Source: Miscanthus floridulus (lineage: Eukaryota; Streptophyta; Magnoliopsida; Poales; Poaceae). Taken from it: DNA of 64,000 bases. The translations under genes and the position numbers were made by a program. A model generated the notes under the pieces. The model had not been told where the DNA came from. It searched no databases and was given only the letters and a program-made list of their open reading frames with translations. Shown here one piece after another: positions 44,500-55,150 of the stretch; position 1 is the first letter of the stretch; every line of letters begins with the position of its first letter. The stretch covers positions 90,073,405 through 90,137,404 of the forward strand of contig NC_089587.1 in the NCBI RefSeq assembly GCF_019320115.1, read 5' to 3'.

Positions 44500-44511
44500 G
44501 CTCTGATACCA
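44500..44511 (-). other. NA1 primer-binding site
   Basis: The minus strand reads TGGTATCAGAGC, a perfect initiator tRNA-Met type site, two bases from the 5' LTR edge at 44514. This fixes the element's orientation. Confidence 0.92.
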
Positions 44512-44513
44512 CT

Positions 44514-45693
44514 TAATGGAGACGGGGATCCCGATCTTTCGTCAGGTGATGGTAACTATCGTTGTGGCGGAGAATGACACACCGATCCGGCTTCAGATCG
44601 AAAGATCGAACCCTGCAATCTTAGGACCACAGCTCCTCTGGTTATCAACCGAGTCACGGTCCAGGTTGACCTCGCCAAGAAGGCTAATCCTGCCTGTGCA
44701 ACGAAGAACATAAGCAAGAACAAGAAAGAACGCAACCAAATTGCAGATGAATGATTATCTCACGAAGTGGGGGTCTCACAAACCGTTGAACGGCGAAACT
44801 GTTTCTTGACAGAATAATCTAAGCAAAACCCCAAAACATAATGATGATGGCGGCGTATGATTATAAAGGTCTTAGGGTCATCGCCTACCCTGGACGCGCC
44901 CCCTAATGGGCCCAAACACGATACACGGTCCAACGGACCAAAAGTAGGTGTCGCAGCACCCTGGCAGATTCTGGATGCTGAATTGTTTCGACTATTCCTG
45001 TTGATTCCGAAGAGGTTTTGATGTTAAACCACTTGTATTGGCTTCCTTATCAAATTATCTTTCCATCCATATATGGATCATCAAAAACAGAGTTCGGATG
45101 CGTCCTGGGCGTCCGTTTTATTGTAGACTGGTCCTGACGGCCGAGGCAGACTCGAACTCGGATTGGACTGGGTCTCTGGCTTAGCTTGGACGTCCTTGCT
45201 GGCCTCCTAAGGTGGTGGCCAAGGAGGAGAACATCCAAGTCCATCTCTTAGGTGTTCTCCATCTTCTTGGGGCATGCTCCAACTTGGGCCTAGGTCCTAA
45301 GGATGTCTAACAAGCCCATGACGATAGTGTAGCTCCTGCCAGAAATAGCGACATAATATATTGGTGATTTGGAGGCCTTGCCGATGTGATATTGAGATGG
45401 AACCGGATCTATTTGAAAGCTTATCAAACAAGATTTCCATCAAGTGCTCATTGACCTCGATCGCACTCCAGATGGATGAGTTATGGCCTTCCCAATGAGG
45501 CACTATCAGGCTGCCGACGAACCAAAAGTTCAACTTTGATGAACTTCCATTATAAAACACATTTGAACCTATAATCAAATAATGACATGTACATGTGGAA
45601 TCAAGTGAATTATAAACAAAGCCACTATGCAAATGTAGGAACGAGCGCACCTTATAATTATTGTTCATATCTGAAGGTGCCATGTCCTCATTA
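44514..45693 (-). repeat. NA1 5' LTR (1180 bp)
   Basis: Right-hand LTR next to the primer site. Its outer edge reads TAATGAGG on the minus strand where the other copy has TGATGAGG. Confidence 0.88.
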
Positions 45694-46534
45694 GAGACGA
45701 ACCCTGGTATATGGCTCGAAGACTTCTGGCTCGCCTGCCGAGCCAGAGGAGTGGATGATGACCACTTCATCATTTAGTACCTCCCCATCTACATGGGGGA
45801 ACATGTTCGAGAGTGACTCAAATTCCTCCTGCTTGATAGCATCCATGATTGGGCGGATCTCAAGAGGATCTTCATCGGCAATTTCTAGGGGACGTACATC
45901 CATCCTAGGAATTCCTGGGACCTCAAGAGCTGCCAGTAGGAGCCCAATGAGTCCCTATGGGATTACATCTGTTGGTTCTCAAAGTGGTGCAACTCCCTTC
46001 CTGATGTCGTCGACATGAACATCATTAGTGCATTCCTCTCCGGGACAACCTGCGAGTCCTTGATCCACAAGCTTGGCTGCCTGAAGCCCCGTACTACCCA
46101 TGACCTACTCGACATCACCATGAACCATGCCTTCGACGAGGAGGTACTTGGAGCGGTCTTTAATGGAGGCTGGGACAAGGGCAAAGCCAAGCACAGGGAC
46201 CAAGATGAGGGCCCCTCCACGTAGAGGGGCAAAAAGAACAAGAAGGATCGGCGCCGACTCGCCAACTCCGCGTTGGTCGCCGTAGCTGATTGTGTGGGCA
46301 AGCAGCCCCAGCAGGGTTAGCCCGATCACTTTGACAAGCTCATGGATAGCCCATGCACCAACCATGTCTACCTTGTCAAGCACCTCTACAAGGACTATGA
46401 GCTCCTCAAGCACTTCCTGCGATAGGTCGGCGGGCTAAAAGAAGGAAAGGGCAAGGAGACAATAGCCAAGAAAGGAGGCCCAATGGGCAAGGATGGGGAC
46501 GTCTTTCTCGATCTCGAGGAATGCATCATGATCT
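45694..46534 (+). pseudogene. gag: Tat1 gag, C-terminal part
   Basis: Continues the capsid domain after NA1: NPGIWLEDFWLACRA, DSIHDWADLKR, NSWDLKSCQ, then DIISAFLSGTTCESLIHKLG, PRTTHDLLDITMNHA and a basic KGKAKHRDQ linker ending in LKHFLR-VGGLKEGKGK. Stops at several positions (for example near 45776, 46222, 46318 and 46422) break the frame. Confidence 0.75.
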
Positions 46535-47339
46535 TTGGGGGGGTCTGATGCCACCTACTCCAAGCGCCAGCACAAGGTGCGCTACAGAGAGGCATGCATC
46601 GCTGAAACGTCCGTCTCCTCTTTCCATAGCTGGTCGAAATCTCCGATCACCTTTGATCAGAGGGACCATCTATCCCATGTCGCCAAACCAAGTTGCTACC
46701 TGCTCATCATTGACCCCATCGTCCACAAGAAGCACCTCACCAAGGTGCTGATGGACAAAGGCAGCGGCCTCAACATCCTCTATGTTGACACCCTCGATGC
46801 CATGTGCATCCCCCAGTTGGAGCTCTGCTCAGTGAACTCTCCCTTCCATGGTGTGATCCTAGGGACACAGGCGTACTCGCTAGGGCAGATCGACCTACCT
46901 GTCACATTCAATGACTGAGCCAACTTCCGCTTGGAGGTCCTCACCTTCGAAGTGGTGGACTTCCCAGGGTCCTACCATGCCATCTTGGGGCGGCCATGCT
47001 ATGCCAAGTTCATGGCGATCCCCAACTACACCTACCTAAAGTTGAAGATGTTGGGATTGAATGGCATCATCACTATGGGTAGCACCTTTTCGCATGCCTT
47101 CACGTGCGACCACGAGCATTTCAAGCTCGCCACTATCGTCATCAACTCATCCAAGCTCCCACGGCTTGGGGAGTGGTTGACTCCAGTAGTCCTAGACAAT
47201 AACAAGCCAACCTCCTCAACAACCTTCCGCTCACATGAGGAGACTAAGGCGGTGGGGATCGACCCCACTGACCCAACCTAGACGGTGTGGATTGAGACCT
47301 AGTTGCCGGCCAAATAGGAATGCGAGCTTGCTGACTTTC
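46535..47339 (+). pseudogene. pol: Tat1 protease region
   Basis: ITFDQRDHLSHVAKPSCYLLII leads to the active-site segment VLMDKGSGLNILYVDTL (catalytic Asp present), then LGRPCYAKFMAIPNYTYLKLKM. The TGA at 46917-46919 is the main break. It is a typical Tat retropepsin layout. Confidence 0.78.
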
Positions 47340-48290
47340 TATGTGCCAATCATGATGTCTTCATATGGAAACCTTCTGACATGCTAGGCATACCATGGGA
47401 GGTCACCAAGCACACATTACGCCTTGTCCTGGGCTCTAAGCCCACTAAGCAATGCCTGCATCGCTTCGACGACAAGAGGCGTAGGGCCATAGGTGAGGAG
47501 GTCACCAAACTCCTAGTAGTCGGATTCATCAAGGAGGGATAACACTCCGACTGGCTTGCTAATCCTGTTCTTTTCAAAAAGAAGACCAAGAAATGGAGAA
47601 TGTGCGTTGGTTATACTAGCCTCAATAAGGCATGTCTGAAGAACCATTTTTCTTTGCCACGCATAGACCAGATAGTCGACTCCACCTCAAGAAGTGAAAT
47701 CCTCTCCTTTTTGGATGCCAACTCAGGCTACCACCAGATCACGATGAAAGAGTTCGACCAGCCCGTGACTTCATTCATCACCCTGTATGGTTCGTACAGC
47801 TATGTAACCATGCCTTTCGGTCTGAAGAATGCTGGCGCCACCTATCAACGGTGCATGCAGCAGTGCTTCACCGATCAAATTGACCCGCTTGACCAGCCTA
47901 ACCAAGTTAAGCGGCCAAAACCAACGATCGCCGTCTATGTTGATGACATAGTGGTCAAAATGGCTCAAGCTTGTGACCTGATCACAAACTTGGCCACAAC
48001 GTTCATGAACATTCAAAGGTTCAACATCAAATTGAATCCCGAAAAATGTATTTTCGGGGTTCCAAAGGGGAAGTTGCTTGGAGACATCATGTCCAAATGC
48101 GGCATCGAGGACAACCCCAAAAAAATCATGACCAACTCTAACATGGGCCCTATACGCAACATCAAGGGCGTACAGAGGCTCATTGACTGTTTAGCCGCCT
48201 TGAGCCGATTCATCTTCTGGCTCAGCAAACGGGGGATGCCTCTCTACAAGCTTCTCAAAAAGTTAGACGCTTTTGTTTGGACTAAGGAAG
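47340..48290 (+). pseudogene. pol: Tat1 reverse transcriptase
   Basis: Gypsy RT: DVFIWKPSDMLGIPWEV, KKKTKKWRMCVGYTSLNKA, RIDQIVDSTS, FLDANSGYHQI, MPFGLKNAGATYQR and the YVDD box (about 47938-47949). There is a TAA at about 47539, and an unusual insertion of about 10 residues (DQPNQVKRPKP) precedes the catalytic box. Confidence 0.87.
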
Positions 48291-48770
48291 CACAACAGGC
48301 TTTGAAGAGCCTCAAAGCATCACTGACATCAGCTCCAATCCTCGTCGCTCTCGAACAGGGAGAACCCCTCCTCCTCTACGTCATGGCAAACAACCACATG
48401 GTGAGCGTCGCCCTAGTCGCTGAAAGGGAGGATCCAGAACACCACCGTAAGGTCTAATGGTCCGTATACTTCATCAGGGAGGTACTCATCGACCCCAAGG
48501 TCTGGTACCCCTAGGTGCAAAAACTCCTATACGTCATGCTGATGGCGACCCGGAAGCTCCTGCACTATTTCACCAACCACGAAGTCTCTGTCGTCACTTC
48601 ATACCCGCTCGGAGACATCATTCACAACCACGATGCCACGGGACAAATCTCCAAGTGGGCACTCAAGCTAATGGGCCACGACATCAGGTATATCCCCATA
48701 CCACTATTAAGTCTTAGACTCTCGTGGACTTTGTCACCGAATGGATGGAGGTCCAGCTCCCGACCCTAGA
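48291..48770 (+). pseudogene. pol: Tat1 first RNase H / connection region
   Basis: Continues RT with ALKSLKASLTSAPILVALEQGEPLLLY, ALVAEREDPEHH and VSVVTSYPLGDII. This is the degenerate retroviral RNase H of Tat elements. TAA at about 48457 and a shift near 48700 break it. Confidence 0.7.
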
Positions 48771-49240
48771 CGTCACCCATGAGTACTGGACGATGTACTT
48801 CAACGGATCCATAATGGTGCCCTAGTCGGGGGCTATAGTGGTTCTGATCTCCCTGGATAGGAGTAGGCTCCGATATGCAATCCGCCTCCACTTTTTTTCC
48901 TCAAACAATGCCACAAAATACGAGGCCCTTATCAATGGACTACGCATCGCCATCAAGCTCGGCGCTACGCGGCTCTACGTCCATGGTGACTCAGAGCTGG
49001 TCATTGACCAGGTCATGAAGGAGTCCTCTTGTAAAAGCCCCCTCATGACAGCATACTACCAGGAGGTGCGTAAGCTCGAGGATAAATTCTAGGGGATCAA
49101 GCTACACCATATTCCCCAAAAGGACAACAATGCCGCTGATTTTCTCGCAAAATTGGTTGCCAGGCGGGTTCCATCTCCGGACGGGGTCTTCATCAATGAC
49201 CTTCGTGAACTGTCTGCCCACATCCTGGAAGGTCCAATCT
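48771..49240 (+). pseudogene. pol: Tat1 second (archaeal-type) RNase H
   Basis: Tat elements carry an additional RNase H after the first. Here it reads WTMYFNGSIM, NNATKYEALINGLRIA (Glu), VHGDSELVIDQVMKE (Asp) and NNAADFLAKL (Asp). The first catalytic Asp is Asn (AAC, 48802-48804), so the enzyme is presumably dead. Confidence 0.78.
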
Positions 49241-49449
49241 AGACACACCCTGATGCCAAACCCCATGCTCGGGGGCTCCAACCCTAGTGCCTCCATGACG
49301 ATGTCGCTGTGGTGGCACTCGATCAAGCCGACTAGCGAGCGCCGCTACTCGCCTACCTCCTCGAGGAGGTTTTCCCACCCAAAAGGACTGAAGCACGATG
49401 GATCGCTCAACGCGCCAAGACATTCATCACGTTTGGTAATGAACTTTAC

Positions 49450-50565
49450 AAACAAAGTCTATTAGGAGTACTCATGAAGTTCATCCCTACCGACCAAGGC
49501 AAGCAACTCCTCGAGGTCCATGTCGGAATCTACGAACATCACATGACCTCAAGGTCACTGGTCGAAAAAGCCTTTCACCAAGGTTTTTATTGGCCTACCA
49601 TGCTATGAGATGTAGAGGAGGTCTTCCACAGGTGTGAAGGATGCCAGTTCTACGCTCGGCAAACCCATTTGCCGGCATAGGAGCTTCAAACCATCCCCAT
49701 CACCTGGCCATTCACAGTCTGGGGCCTCAACATGGTAGAACCCCTCAAAAAGGGCCTAGGAGGCTTCACTCACCTACTCATAGTGGTTGACAAATTCACC
49801 AAGTGGATAGAGGCCAAGCCCATCACCAACATTCGCTCAGAAGAGGCGGTCAAATTCTTCCTCGACATCATCCACCGGTTCAGCGTTCCTAACTGTATCA
49901 TCACTGACCATGGAACTAACTTCACTGGGAAGAAGTTCCTAGACTTCAATGATGGATATAGCATCAGGATCGACTAGGCCTCGGTCGGACACCCACATAC
50001 TAACAGTCAGGTCGAGCGAGCCAATGGCATGGTCCTCTAAGGACTCAAGCCATGCATCTTCGACTGACTCAACAAGTATGCCGAGCAATGGGTTGTAGAG
50101 GTCCCAGTGATCCTCTAGAGCCTAAGAATGACCCTAAACTGATCCATAGGGTTCACACCCTTCTTCCTGGCCTACGGAGTAGAAGCAGTGCTGCCCTCCG
50201 ACCTTGATCATGGTGCCCCAATAGTGAAGGCCTTCGACCATGACCGAGCCGCGGAGGCTCAACAAGACACAGTCAACCTGCTCGAGGAGGCCCATTAGAC
50301 GACCGTCATCTGCTCTGCTCGCTACCAGCAAACTCTCTGTAGGTACCACAAAAGAAAAATCAGAGGGAGAATCCTCGAGGTCGGAGACCTCGTGCTTTGA
50401 AGGACTCAATCAACCAAGGAGAAACACAAACTCTCTCCACCATGGGAAGGACCCTATATGGTGACTAAAGTAATCCGACCGGGCACCTACCGACTGAAGG
50501 ATGACAACGGCAGCGTTCTCACCAACACTTGGAACATCAAACAGTTATGTCATTTCTTCCCCTAA
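49450..50565 (+). pseudogene. pol: Tat1 integrase
   Basis: Zinc region (HHMTSRSLVEKAFHQGFYWPTM ... CEGCQFYARQ), then the core: WGLNMVEPLKKG, IITDHGTNFTGKKF (Asp) and HPHTNSQVERANGMVL (Glu). The first Asp is Asn (AAC, 49729-49731). A C-terminal region ends GPYMVTKVIRPGTYRLKD at the stop near 50562. There is no chromodomain, as expected for Tat. Several stops are present. Confidence 0.85.
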
Positions 50566-51118
50566 AAATTTGGTCTTACCGCTTTCTTTCATTCAACATT
50601 TGCTCCTACAAAGCACCTCGGTCCGAACACTTTTGGCCTGGGTCACTCAGGGGCTCCACGAGGTTGCGATACCACCTCTCTTTTTTTACTATCATATAAG
50701 TAAATATTTTTTACCCGAATGAAAGGGTAGTCTGTTCCTTTAATTGCCCTACGTAACTTATGCTTTAAACATTCTGACCGATCACACCCCGCCATGACCA
50801 ACAGTTACGAGCAGCTGAGCCTCGCGGGCCACGCCTGGGTTCTTAAGGTTGCAGCCTATGGTTCAAATGGGTAGGTGCAAAAACGAAAGAATAAGAAACA
50901 AAGCTATGCTAGGGCAAAAATAAGGAACGGATGGGACAAGCTTCCTCGAACAAAGTGATTCATCACAAAATGAAAATTGATGTATTCATCAATACAACTG
51001 TTCACATGGGGGCTTCGCCATGAACTTATCCTTTACATATGCTAATTACTTCTACTCTAAATTTCTACTGTGGTCGCCCGGTGGCATCGGCTGATGGCAC
51101 AACTAGTGAAGATAAAGG
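50566..51118 (+). other. Tat1 spacer between pol and antisense gene
   Basis: About 550 bp, no gene recognised. The two genes converge here, so it should hold their 3' ends. Confidence 0.5.
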
Positions 51119-54100
51119 CTACTCGCTCTCTGATGGGGCGACATTTGGTTTGGTCGGAGGCGGGATGACGTTCGCTTCTGACTTGGGCTCCACTCCATCT
51201 GCAGGTTGGGCGACATCTTCCTGGCGCACGCCTACAGCCATGCTTGCATGGTGAGCTTCCATCACCCATTGCATCGAGACTTGCTCTACCACCAACTTTG
51301 CAGATGGCAGCAAGCTACCCCCAAGCGCATGGATGGCATCCACGCTCTAGCCATCGGTGTACCCGCTATAGATGGCGGTGAAGTCTAGGTCCAGGTGATG
51401 CATCACCACTAAAGTTAGCACCCCCAATGTCCCGTAGAACATCCCGTCAGAGATAAGCGCCCAAACTTTGTCTGGGACCTCTGCTAGTCGGATGGCGGGT
51501 GTGTTGGTGCTCGATGCCAACCTGAACACCTCTGAGATGATGACCTAGGCGACATTGTAGATCTGGTCAAGCTCCCCCTCAAGAGCACATCGCTCTTCAA
51601 GGGACTTGGCCAGTGACTCCATGCTTCGGCCAATTGTCGCCTTGGTCGTCTCCAGGTCCTGCTCTAGAGAACCAACACTTCCACCCAGTTCTAGAAGAAG
51701 GATGACACGTTCATAATAGAGGGAAAGGAAAAACCAAGACATCAACCCAAAGTGAAATAGGTACTTATCGAGGCGGGTGTTCTGAAGGATAGAGAGTCCT
51801 TCCTCCTGTTGAGTCACCTGCTCCCATAGCCGAGCGTTTGACTCCTCTAGCCCAAGCATCTGGCCTCGGAGCACGAGCACTTCCTGGTCGACCTCTGACT
51901 AGGCCTTCCGCTCTGACTCTAGAGCCTCCAAGGACTCCTGGAGCGCTGCCTCAATCTCCACCAGGGACTTCTAGAGCACCACCTTAGTCTTCACCAGGTG
52001 GACCTTCACGGGGTCAAGTCCTCGCTAAGTGGCGGTCGCCTGCTTCACCGCGAGCAGTTCTGTCGCTCGTGCTTTTGTTGCCTCAGCCACCTAGTCTTGA
52101 GACTCACAGCAGGCATACTCCAGCTGGCGCTTGAGCTCGGCGACCCACCGTGACATTGCAGCCTCCCGAGCGTGCTCCACTCGGAGGAAAGGGGACTTGC
52201 GGCTCAACATCTCCTCCAGACCCTACAAAACGAGAAGTAAGCATGCTGAGTCAACCAGCAAAAGACCAAGGAGTCAAGGACAAATGTAGAAAACTTACCT
52301 ATGTGACACAGGGTAGGTCGATCGTAACTGCTTGATGAATGACCTTGAACTACTCCAAGGCCTCCTCTAGCCTCACCCTGGTTTGGGCGATATCGGACTC
52401 CATCGTGAGTCCTCTCTCCCTAAGTACGTCCTAGAGCTGCACCTCCTCCTCATCTTGAGGATGAACCACACCTTCCTCGAGTCACCGGGGTAGGGCCACA
52501 CTAGGTCAGAGGTCGCCCCCAACCCGCTAGAAGGCCTAGCCGATGCCCGGACCATCGCTAGCTCCTACGATGGCGGGATGACTAGTGGCTCCACCATGGT
52601 GCCAACCTCACTAGGGCAAGGGATCTCCACCTCCTCAACCTCGTGGCCCACCGGCGGTTGTTCTGCCTCTGGTCTAGCCACGTCTCCTCCTGACCCTGAT
52701 AGCTCCGACCAAGAGGGCGAGCCATGCATCCCTCCACCGGGCGAGGCAGGGAGCCCGGTCTCCCCCCTCTCTTCTACCACTACTGGTGTAGGAGGGATCA
52801 TGAGGGTCACCTCCAACATAGCCACCACCATCGCCACCGGGATTGCCGCCATAACCTCTGCTACCGCCGCCGCCGGGCCCACACCGGCTAGGAGGACGCA
52901 ACCCCTAAAGGGGAAGGTCGCACCACCGCCAGCCTACTCTCCTCGCCGCTTGTCATGACCCACTACAGGCTGGGCCTCCACTCCTCCCATATGGGAGGTA
53001 GGGTGATGCTCAGTCCCGTTAGTATCTGGCTGCTGTTAGAAAATATAGGTCAGTCGCACTAAAAAAACTCAACTATGAGATCAAAAAGAAACAAAGAATG
53101 TATACCGAGATGTAAGCGGTAGGGCTTTGAAGCCCCGACCCGAGGGCAATAGGCCCGCTGGATGAGGGCCGCTCACAGGCCACGAGCCACGCCCCCTCAC
53201 CTTGACCGAGGGGGCGAGTCACCATGACCGCCGGCTTGAGGCATGCCGACCGAAGTAGCTGGCGAGGCCACACCCCATTGTGGGTCATGCACCAGCGTCG
53301 GCCCTGATGATGCGGGGGTGCGAGCCCACTCCTCCAACCGCCTGGCCTGCCCGACCGCTCCTAGAGCAGGTAGGGACAAGGCCGACAATAACTCCGAAGG
53401 GCGCAGCGACCGTGTCCGCTTCGCCTCCCGCTCATTGACGACGTCCAAGCTCACGGCACGCTTCCTTGGCACAGGAATGTCGCCATGCCTCTCTGCCTCC
53501 TGCCCATCACCGGCAGGCATGGCCGTAGGCTCACGACACTCCGCCGAAGTCACAATGACACTCTAGCTACCTTCATTCTAGGAGGAGCTCGCATCGTCGC
53601 CCATCTCTGTGGGCTCCTCCGACTCGAGCTCCATCTCTACATCGCTCCTATTTTCATTAGCCCACACTCGCCGGGCGATCTCCTTCTCCTTATGGTGCCG
53701 ACGCCAAGGCTTCTCAGCTCTCTTCTTCTTCTTGTCCACTGCCTCCTTCAGGGTAGCTTGTCAAGCCATGCCCTCTGGGCCCTTCGGAAGATGTGGATAG
53801 GGTTTATAACCGGTGAGTCCCTATGAAACGGACGACTTGAAATCAAAATTACAAGAGATCAAGATCGATAGGGACATGGAATAGGGAGAGGAGAACATAC
53901 TAGATTGGGTAGCTTCCCGACGTGGAGAGGTCCGGGCTTTCCTTCGAGGGTCTCCCGGGCCTTCAGTTGTAGCACCCGATCGAGTCAGCTCCAGACTTCG
54001 TCCTTCGCCAACTTCACCGGTGACATGGTCAGGGTCCATTGGGCCAGAGTACAACCACATCGGCTGCATCCTTTCCACCAGCGGAGAAACTCGATGGTGG

Positions 54101-54759
54101 AAGAAGGTGTGGAACACTCGCACCCCGTCGAGGCCATGCTACAATAGCTTCTAGAGCTCCACCTCGATGATCCCCAGCTTATTCTGCCAGCTGGAACAAC
54201 CCCATGACTAGCTCTCCTGCCTCTCCGGCCTCCTACCGGTGAACGACAGGAATGGCACCTCCACCGGGTTCCGGATGTAGAACCACTCCCCATGCCACCC
54301 CTGATTAGAGTCGCAGGGGGCGCATGCAGGGTAGGAGCCCCACGAACTTGGTGTCCTCTACATGGTGAAGCCACCAACCACCGTGGTCCTAGCCGACTTC
54401 CCCTCTGACAAGGCCTGCCCGGTAAAGATCCACCGGAAGAAGTCCACGTGCGGCTCCATCCCGAGGAAGGCCTTGTAGACGGTCACAAAGCCGACAACCT
54501 GCAGCACCCCAGTCAGATTGAGGTGTTGCAGCTCTAGGCCCTACTCATTGAGGAGCCTGCGTAGGAACTAGTGCACATGGTATCCTAGCCCATGCTCATA
54601 GAAGGCGAGGAAGGAAACAACCACGTCAGCCCGAGGCCACGAAAATGCCTCCCCCGTAGGAGCCCTCTAGTGCGCCACCTCATTTGGTGGGAGCAGCTCC
54701 TTCTCGATGAAGGTGGCCAACACCATCTCATCCACATTGGATGGCCTCTAGCTCGACAT
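51119..54759 (-). pseudogene. Tat1 antisense gene with candidate introns
   Basis: Minus-strand gene starting MSS at 54759. The first ~250 codons (NVDEMVLATFIEKELLPPNE, FPRFYEHGLGYHVH, GVLQVVGFVTVYKAFLGMEP, HGEWFYIRNPVEVPFLSF) match the N-terminal domain of the gypsy-type transposon proteins that Tat elements encode antisense. Then come Pro/Arg/Ala-rich linkers and a coiled-coil C-terminus (LRGQMLGLEESNARLWEQV, LEQDLETTKATIGRSMESL). Four GT-AG introns are plausible: 53821-53900, 53033-53105, 52223-52298 and 51691-51764. Several TAG codons make this copy defective. The function is unknown. Confidence 0.7.
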
Positions 54760-55150
54760 CTTGCTTTAGACTCGTAAATAGATCTGTGAGTTCTCTCCCT
54801 CGCTCTACCCTTTTCTCCTAGGAACCACCACGACACATGAACTCTCTTGGCGAGAAGGAAGATGGGTAGTTGGGGAATAGGTGAAGGAATAGAACAACAA
54901 CCCTCTTCCTTCCCCTATTTGAGGAGGAGACACAACGATTGGAGAAAGGCAAAGGGTTAGGGTGAAAACCCCTCTCCCTTCCCCTATTCAATGCAGATAG
55001 GAATGCGATGAGACGCGTCCTGACCGATGGGATGCGCCCTGCCCGACGAGCCGGTGCCTAGTTAGACAGGACGTGGCCTAGGCATGGCCCACCACTACCA
55101 CACACCGGGCATGGGAAACAAGGCACAACCGCTCACAGGCGGCCCTCTAT
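54760..55150 (-). promoter_or_regulatory. Upstream region of the Tat1 antisense gene
   Basis: 391 bp between the antisense start codon and the E2 insertion. Two similar CCCTCTTCCTTCCCC / CCCTCTCCCTTCCCC blocks (about 54901-54916 and 54979-54990) lie in plus orientation. The antisense promoter may be here or may have been separated by E2. Confidence 0.3.

Larger units (their letters stand above)
41102..45693 (-). mobile_element. NA1: non-autonomous LTR element without pol, in Tat1 gag
   Basis: A 4.6-kb minus-strand element with two ~1.18-kb LTRs, a Met-type primer site, a short gag-like frame and a polypurine tract, but no protease, RT or integrase. Target duplications are GAGCC (41097-41101) and GAGAC (45694-45698), one mismatch. 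The LTR ends read TGATGAGG...CCATTA on the minus strand. It must have been mobilised by enzymes from another gypsy element. An unusual frame runs from the interior across the polypurine tract into the 3' LTR (41928-42662). Confidence 0.87.
38273..55150 (+). mobile_element. Tat1: Tat-lineage Ty3/gypsy element (3' end outside window)
   Basis: 5' LTR, a primer site of the TGGCGTCGTCC type, gag, protease, RT, dual RNase H, integrase without chromodomain, then a large antisense gene. These are hallmarks of the Tat lineage. NA1 splits gag, and E2 begins at 55151, before any 3' LTR is seen. Many in-frame stops and catalytic changes make it inactive. Confidence 0.88.

Noticed and set aside
52565..52958. 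Plus-strand frames over the Tat1 antisense gene (also 53243-53826)
   Set aside because: Proline/Ser/Thr-rich shadows of the GC-rich antisense coding sequence; domain similarity, coiled coil and splice sites all favour the minus strand.
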